Assembly: GCA_014382345.1 (NCBI GenBank)
Contig: JACNJX010000049.1
Span: 1 to 64,000 of the forward strand
Source of the DNA: Alphaproteobacteria bacterium
GTDB lineage: Bacteria > Pseudomonadota > Alphaproteobacteria > Rhodospirillales > Casp-alpha2
Reading direction: 5' to 3'
DNA length: 64,000 bases
Part shown: positions 59,727 to 64,000 of the stretch, in pieces
Position numbering within the stretch: the first letter of the stretch is position 1
Layout of the letters: each line of letters begins with the position of its first letter
Made by a program: the position numbers and the translations under genes
The notes under the pieces: model-generated
Database searches by the model: none
What the model was told of the DNA's origin: nothing
The model's input: only the letters and a program-made list of their open reading frames with translations

Positions 59727-61593
59727 CCCCGGCCGGACTAATCCCGCTTGTTTTGCCGGGCGTATTCAGCACTGCCCGAACCCGTTTCAACATCCGGTTT
59801 TCGTTTTTTTCAAAAACCTTCTTCACATGCCCGCCCGATGGCCGCGCCACCGTTGGCTGTTTCTTTGTTTCCGCCTTGATAAGTGTTTTCCTGTGCGTCG
59901 ACGGTCGCGTCTTTTCAGGTGATTTGCCGGAGCGGCCCAAGGCAGCGCTTCCTTGATTTTTGGCCTGATTGGAGGAAGGCCGGCGGTCGGGCGCCATGCC
60001 TAACAGCGGCGCCATCCCCTGCACAACATTCGCCACGGCAGGCGCCGCGACCCAGCCGCCGGTGGCGTAATTGAAGGTGCGCGCATTGCCTTTCGGCTCA
60101 TCGACCATGACCAGCAGGATGTAGCGCGGCGCATCCATGGGAAACGCGCCGACAAAAGAGGAAATCGTCGCGTTCTTGCGGTAGCCCCGAACCGCCAGCT
60201 TGTCCGCCGTGCCGGTCTTGCCGCCGACGGCGTAACCTTTCACCGCCGCCTTGCGTCCGGTACCGTTGGAAACGACCATCCGCATCAGGGTGCGCATCTG
60301 CTCAGACGTTTCCGGCGAAAGCACCCGTTTCGTCTCAATGGCCTCACCGCTTTCGCGCTTCAACAGGGTCGGCGAAATATACAGGCCGCCATTGACCAGG
60401 GCCGCGACTCCGCTCGCCAGTTGCACCGGCGACACGGCAATTCCGTGGCCGTAGGAAATGGTCATGGTGTTGATGTCGCGCCAGCGCGACGGCATCAGGG
60501 GGCGTCCGATTTCCGGCAATTCCAGGTCCACAGGCGTCAGCATGCCAAAACGCCCAAGATAGGCCCTCTGGGTTTTGCTGCCGACATCGATGGCCATCTT
60601 GGCGGCGCCGATATTAGACGAATAGACAATGATTTCGGGCACCGACAGCCAGCGGTTCTTGGCATGAAAGTCGCGGATGGTGAAGCGGGCAATCTTGATC
60701 GGCTCGCTGGCGTCATAGCCGCCTTTCAGGTCCACGGTCCCGGAATCCAGTGCCATGGCGGCGGTAAACAGCTTGAAGGTGGAGCCCATCTCGTAGACTC
60801 CCTTGGTCACCCGGTTAAAGGCTGTTTCGCCACTGGCGGTTTCCGGGGTGTTGGGATCGAAATCCGGCAGCGACACCATCGACACCACTTCGCCCGAATT
60901 GGCGTCCAGCACTATACCGGCGGCGCCGATGGCCTGGAATTCCCGGACGGAGGCGGCCAGTTCACGGCTCAGCATTTCCTGAATGCGGATATCGAGGGCC
61001 ACTTCTATGGAATTGCCGGAGCGAAGGGCCCGGTCGAAATACCGCTCAAGGCCGGAAATACCGCGCCCGTCGACATCGGTCAGGCCAAGAGCATGGGCCG
61101 CCAGACGCCCGTGCGGATAAACCCGGTGTTCGGCCTGTTGGAACCCGAAACCCGGCAGGCCGAGGCGGTTGATGGCGTATTGTTGCTTCGGCGTCAGGTT
61201 GCGGCTGATCCAGGTGAAATGGGATTTCGCCGTCAGCTTGGACAACAGTTCCCCATGATCGAGCTCCGGCAAAACCGAAATCAATTTGTCGGCGGCTTCG
61301 CCGGCGTTCAACACGGCCTTAGGGTTGGCATACAGCGATGCCGTCGGCAGGCTGGTCGCCAGCAGAATGCCGTTGCGATCGACGATATCGGCGCGTCCGG
61401 CGGGCGCTTCGGGGCCGTCGTCCAGGCTGGCCAGTTTCGGTTCGCCGCCGCCCTTGAAAATGGTCAGGTCCACAAGCCGCACCCCGATCACCGAGAAAGC
61501 CAGCGTCAGAACGACGCCGGTTACCAACAACCGGTTCCGGCCGATCTCAAGGGCCTGCTTGCGGAATCCTTCAATCTTGCGCGCGGCGGTCAT
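59680..61593 (-). CDS. ftsI: Septal transpeptidase FtsI (PBP3) with basic C-terminal tail
   Basis: The 637-residue protein has a membrane helix (LLVTGVVLTLAFSVIGVRLV), a pedestal domain, and the transpeptidase. Active-site motifs are S-T-F-K in YEMGSTFKLFTAAMAL, SSN in VYSSNIGAAKMAID, and KTG in VGGKTGTADKLAV. It cross-links septal peptidoglycan with FtsW. After the fold ends near residue 530, a lysine- and serine-rich tail of about 100 residues follows (such as KSPEKTRPSTHRKTLIKAET), not typical of the family. The end overlaps murE by up to 47 bp, and the start overlaps ftsL by 4 bp. Confidence 0.95.
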   Translation of the reverse strand: MTAARKIEGFRKQALEIGRNRLLVTGVVLTLAFSVIGVRLVDLTIFKGGGEPKLASLDDGPEAPAGRADIVDRNGILLATSLPTASLYANPKAVLNAGEAADKLISVLPELDHGELLSKLTAKSHFTWISRNLTPKQQYAINRLGLPGFGFQQAEHRVYPHGRLAAHALGLTDVDGRGISGLERYFDRALRSGNSIEVALDIRIQEMLSRELAASVREFQAIGAAGIVLDANSGEVVSMVSLPDFDPNTPETASGETAFNRVTKGVYEMGSTFKLFTAAMALDSGTVDLKGGYDASEPIKIARFTIRDFHAKNRWLSVPEIIVYSSNIGAAKMAIDVGSKTQRAYLGRFGMLTPVDLELPEIGRPLMPSRWRDINTMTISYGHGIAVSPVQLASGVAALVNGGLYISPTLLKRESGEAIETKRVLSPETSEQMRTLMRMVVSNGTGRKAAVKGYAVGGKTGTADKLAVRGYRKNATISSFVGAFPMDAPRYILLVMVDEPKGNARTFNYATGGWVAAPAVANVVQGMAPLLGMAPDRRPSSNQAKNQGSAALGRSGKSPEKTRPSTHRKTLIKAETKKQPTVARPSGGHVKKVFEKNENRMLKRVRAVLNTPGKTSGISPAGGAGAGDPPERALATY

Positions 61594-61994
61594 GGTTCTA
61601 GCCCCCCAACATGGGGTTCCCCGAGCTGAATTTGCGCCGCCAGGGGGGTAACCGGCTGGCTTTCGCGAAACGTGACCCCGTCCACCGATAGGCCGCCCGG
61701 AAGACCATTTACCTCATCCCGGCCGGGGAAGAATTCCATCGCCCTGCCGATCTGGCCGGACTCCAACGCCGCCATCCCAAGGTAGCGTTCCGCCAGATTG
61801 CGTAACCGCGCCGGCTGGTTCAAATGGCTCCATTCCGCCTTCAGCACGTGAATGGCCTGGCGGTCATCGGTGAGGGTACGGTTATATTGCACCAGTTCAC
61901 CTTCCAGGTCCTGGACCTGGTACTTGACCATGAACAGGGTCAGGCTCAACGAAGTGGCCAGAAGCGTAATCAGGATCATGGTGGGTCGGATCAT
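61590..61994 (-). CDS. ftsL: Cell division protein FtsL
   Basis: The 134-residue protein is a short bitopic membrane protein. An N-terminal helix (TMILITLLATSLSLTLFMVK) is followed by a coiled coil (VQDLEGELVQYNRTLTDDRQ). A proline-poor tail leads to the end. FtsL pairs with FtsB/DivIC and FtsQ in the divisome. Identity rests on size, topology and place between rsmH and ftsI, as sequence is poorly conserved. Confidence 0.88.
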   Translation of the reverse strand: MIRPTMILITLLATSLSLTLFMVKYQVQDLEGELVQYNRTLTDDRQAIHVLKAEWSHLNQPARLRNLAERYLGMAALESGQIGRAMEFFPGRDEVNGLPGGLSVDGVTFRESQPVTPLAAQIQLGEPHVGGLEP

Positions 61995-62006
61995 TGCGAC
62001 CTCCTC

Positions 62007-62987
62007 TTATGCTGCTTTCCGGGACGGCGCGGCGGTGCGCTCAGCGGAACGCAACCGGGCCGAACGGGCACGGGGGTTTTGGGCGGTTTCATCCGCCGAG
62101 GGCTTGATGACACGCCGCGTCAGCAAACGGAATGTGGGCTCGCTTTCCGGCGCCGCCTGCGGCGGTAGATGGCGCGAAGGCTTCGGCCCAGTGCTGCTGG
62201 CGGTTTTCAGGAATTCCTTAACCTGGCGGTCTTCCAGGGAATGGAACGACACCACGCAGAGTCGCCCGCCCGGACGCAACAGGGTCTCCGCCGCGTTGAG
62301 GCCGCGTTCCAGTTCACCCAGCTCGTCGTTGACGTAAATACGAAGCGCCTGAAAGGTCCGGGTCGCCGGGTCGATGCCGTCCTTGGACTTTCGCACCACA
62401 CGGCGCAACAGTTCGGCCAGCTGTTTGGTCCGGGTGAACGGGGCCTCGGCCCTGGTTTCCACAATTGCCTTGGCGATCCGCCGCGACAGACGTTCCTCGC
62501 CGTAGCGGTAGATGATGTCGGCCAGTTCCTGCTCACTCAACTGGTTGACGGCTTCAGCCGCCGTCATTCCCGATTGCGCCATGCGCATATCCAGCGGCCC
62601 GTCGGCGCGGAAACTGAACCCGCGCGCAGCCTCATCGATCTGCATGGAGGACACGCCGAGATCCAGCGCGACACCATCGATTTGCTCGACACCGGCCTCG
62701 GCCAACAGACGCACCATGTCTCCGAACGGTCCGTTCAGTACCGTCAGGCGGCCCTCGAACCGGCGCCGAAGATCGGCGCTCTGGGCGTGTGCCTCGGGGT
62801 CACGTTCGATACCCCAGACGGTACAGTCTGCGGCTTCCAATATAGCTTTGGAATAACCGCCGGCGCCGAAGGTGGCATCCACGTAAACCGCCCCGTCGCG
62901 CGGCGAAAGCGCATCCACGACTTCGCCTAGCAGGACGGGGGTATGACCGGTTGTGGAAAGGCTGGCCGGAGGAGAAGAGGGGGTCAT
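62007..62987 (-). CDS. rsmH: 16S rRNA (cytosine(1402)-N4)-methyltransferase
   Basis: The start at 62987 ([20 protein letters not shown]) is supported by GAGGAG a few bases before it; upstream lies the mraZ end. The 326-residue methyltransferase has [20 protein letters not shown] and [20 protein letters not shown] for SAM, and [20 protein letters not shown] near 240. It methylates 16S rRNA C1402. It was long called mraW. The gene follows mraZ by 2 bp. Confidence 0.97.
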   Translation of the reverse strand: MTPSSPPASLSTTGHTPVLLGEVVDALSPRDGAVYVDATFGAGGYSKAILEAADCTVWGIERDPEAHAQSADLRRRFEGRLTVLNGPFGDMVRLLAEAGVEQIDGVALDLGVSSMQIDEAARGFSFRADGPLDMRMAQSGMTAAEAVNQLSEQELADIIYRYGEERLSRRIAKAIVETRAEAPFTRTKQLAELLRRVVRKSKDGIDPATRTFQALRIYVNDELGELERGLNAAETLLRPGGRLCVVSFHSLEDRQVKEFLKTASSTGPKPSRHLPPQAAPESEPTFRLLTRRVIKPSADETAQNPRARSARLRSAERTAAPSRKAA

Positions 62988-62989
62988 TG

Positions 62990-63463
62990 TTACGACTCCT
63001 CCCCTTCCCGTCTCGGCGGCTGTCTCAATTGCAGGGTCGCGCCCCTGACCCGGGCGCGTTCGAAGGCCTGACCACGGTTGGCCTCGTAGGCCTGCGGCTC
63101 CCAAATCTGGAAGCGCCGGCCACGCCCAACGAACAGGGTCTGCGAAGTGATCCCCGCGGTTTTCAAAATCTCTTTTGGCAGGGCTACACGGCCTTCGGGA
63201 TCGAATGACAACTGGTGCGCGCTTTCCAGGATCACCGACAGGTCGTCTTGCTCATCGGAAAACATCGGCAGGTCTTCGAGGCTGTCGCTCATGCGCGCCA
63301 TGAAGGCCTCATCACACGCCTCAAAGGCGTTAAATTTGAACAGGGGGTATACGTAAATTCCGTTGAAGGACTGGCCGACGAATGCCGAGCGGAAGGGCTT
63401 GGGCACAGAGACCCGTCCCTTCTTGTCGATCTTGTTGACGTGCCGGCCAACGAAGAGTGCCAT
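62990..63463 (-). CDS. mraZ: Transcriptional regulator MraZ
   Basis: The start at 63463 gives [20 protein letters not shown], the usual opening, and a 157-residue protein. An in-frame extension to 63592 lacks homology. It has two AbrB-like halves, [18 protein letters not shown] and [18 protein letters not shown]. MraZ is a DNA-binding repressor of the division cluster, acting at TGGG repeats ahead of its own gene. The decamer array lies about 110-180 bp upstream of its start. Confidence 0.96.
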   Translation of the reverse strand: MALFVGRHVNKIDKKGRVSVPKPFRSAFVGQSFNGIYVYPLFKFNAFEACDEAFMARMSDSLEDLPMFSDEQDDLSVILESAHQLSFDPEGRVALPKEILKTAGITSQTLFVGRGRRFQIWEPQAYEANRGQAFERARVRGATLQLRQPPRREGEES

Positions 63464-63570
63464 TTCAGTCCCCAAAAAATTCTTTCGTTCCAACGGCTTC
63501 TGCCGTCGACGTCCGTTCTTGCCCGATGCTGGAAATCCCCCTCGGTTCGCGGATCCCCCATGATCACAAT

Positions 63571-63640
63571 ATGGCAAATATTGGGATAGCATGGGTATTG
63601 ATGGGCGTCAATGGGACATTATGTATTTCCATGGGTTAAG
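63571..63640 (+). promoter_or_regulatory. MraZ operator array of seven decamers
   Basis: TGGG appears at 63582, 63592, 63602, 63612 and 63632, always exactly 10 bases apart or a multiple of 10. Two degenerate units fill the register: TGGC at 63572 and TGTA at 63622. TGGG repeats spaced by one helical turn are the known MraZ target. The repeats read on the plus strand, opposite to mraZ, so the transcript strand shows CCCA. Confidence 0.8.
63583..63611 (-). promoter_or_regulatory. Candidate mraZ promoter inside the operator
   Basis: On the minus strand TTGACG (63611-63606) is followed after 17 bases by TATCCC (63588-63583). The -35 is close to consensus but the -10 is weak. The whole pair is covered by the TGGG array, consistent with self-repression. 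Other start points are possible. Confidence 0.4.
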
Positions 63641-63814
63641 AAAACCTTTCCGGAGCGCAGAATTCCGGGGATTTACCGGCCTCAAGACCAAGTTGGTTTC
63701 CGCCCAGGCAAAGGGCGGTGGTTCCGTTTCGGAAACCGGGCCGGAATGAGGCGCTCTAAACCAACCACAAAACGCCAGAATTCCGGCGGATTTGTGGCTC
63801 AGGAAAGGTTGTTT
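63641..63814. other. Structured element (paper three-way junction) of unknown identity
   Basis: The outer stem is AACCTTTCC (63643-63651) with GGAAAGGTT (63802-63810). The first inner arm nests GAGCGC/GCGCTC (63653-63658 with 63751-63756), ATTCCGG/CCGGAAT (63662-63668 with 63741-63747) and GGTTTCCG/CGGAAACC (63695-63702 with 63730-63737). The second arm pairs CCACAAA/TTTGTGG (63765-63771 with 63791-63797). It could be an RNA or a palindromic mobile relic. The stretch from 63464 to 63896 holds no gene. Confidence 0.55.
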
Positions 63815-63896
63815 TAGGGCGATTCCCAGGACGTAGCGCCAATACTAGTGGCCGCGCCTTAACAGGGGATTGAGAAGATAGAATAAAGAAGAAAAA

Positions 63897-64000
63897 GCCA
63901 GACGGCCTGTAAGCCGCGCCCTGTCCGCCCTGACCCGAAGGCCGGGGGACAATGACGGCGGTGATTTATTCATGTTGACGGTAAAAAATTATCGGCGCTA
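63897..64000 (-). ncRNA. rnpB: RNase P RNA, 3' part; 5' part outside the window
   Basis: On the minus strand the sequence ends in GCGCGGCTTACAGGCCGTCT followed by GGC and a T-run, the usual closing of alphaproteobacterial RNase P RNA. An ATGAATAAATCACCGCC segment upstream resembles the ATGAATGAC region of the 3' domain. The position just upstream of mraZ is also typical. The normally conserved ACAGAA appears here as ACAGGG, which keeps the call below certain. Confidence 0.6.

Noticed and set aside
63464-63592. N-terminal extension of mraZ by 43 residues
   Set aside because: The extension has no family similarity, and [17 protein letters not shown] is the standard start with a purine-rich site before it.

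Overview
This 64 kb window is chromosomal DNA of a Gram-negative alphaproteobacterium, most likely of the Rhodospirillales group. The grounds are its high GC content, the complete alphaproteobacterial division and cell-wall cluster followed by lpxC, bamD, recN and ligA, the separate F0 ATP synthase operon with a b' subunit, a DUF2336 protein, TRAP-type transporters, and a MurE of the diaminopimelate type. I see no insertion sequence, prophage, CRISPR array or toxin-antitoxin pair. Almost all of the window is dense housekeeping sequence.

Layout from left to right. Positions 1-4379 (minus strand) hold an LPS/envelope sugar-transfer operon: a GT9 heptosyltransferase-like gene, two tandem GT2 paralogues and two GT4 genes, the last cut by the window edge. 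Next come ygfZ and a methyltransferase (plus), then the operon glyQ-glyS-ppdK-HIT (minus). A looser patch at 12.3-15.7 kb has a small zinc-ribbon-like membrane protein, a metallo-beta-lactamase-fold phosphodiesterase, a SAF-domain oxidoreductase bracketed by a degenerate direct repeat, and the decayed remnant of a DUF2207 gene. After this come trmN6/DUF2007, ispB, tRNA-Pro(CGG), an orphan membrane-anchored DctP-like protein, a DUF2336 protein, cytochrome c, and a TAXI-TRAP transporter operon with a universal stress protein. An uncharacterised gene coupled to a class III aminotransferase follows, then apt and mutY.

From 29.4 to 36.7 kb the plus strand carries dciA-like, dsbA-like and smc, followed by the F0 operon atpI-atpB-atpE-atpF'-atpF. 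A polytopic GT-C-like membrane protein separates this from the large minus-strand block that fills the rest of the window. Read in its transcription direction the block runs mraZ-rsmH-ftsL-ftsI-murE-murF-mraY-murD-ftsW-murG-murC-murB-ddlB-ftsQ-ftsA-ftsZ, then lpxC, bamD, recN and ligA. Many of these genes overlap by 4 bp, so much of the block probably reads as one transcript. It makes the peptidoglycan precursor (MurB to MurG, MraY, Ddl), the septal synthase (FtsW/FtsI), the divisome scaffold (FtsZ/A/Q/L), the first committed enzyme of lipid A, and part of the outer-membrane protein assembly machine.

The most interesting non-coding signals are at the right end. Upstream of mraZ lies a register-perfect array of about seven decamers, five of them with TGGG, which I read as an enlarged MraZ operator. 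Beside it is a 170-base segment that folds on paper into a closed three-way junction and matches no RNA I recognise. The 3' end of a probable RNase P RNA gene then runs off the window. Other points worth checking are a perfect TTAA-N7-TTAA (CtrA-type) site between ftsZ and lpxC, and a glycine-zipper membrane anchor on the orphan TRAP binding protein.
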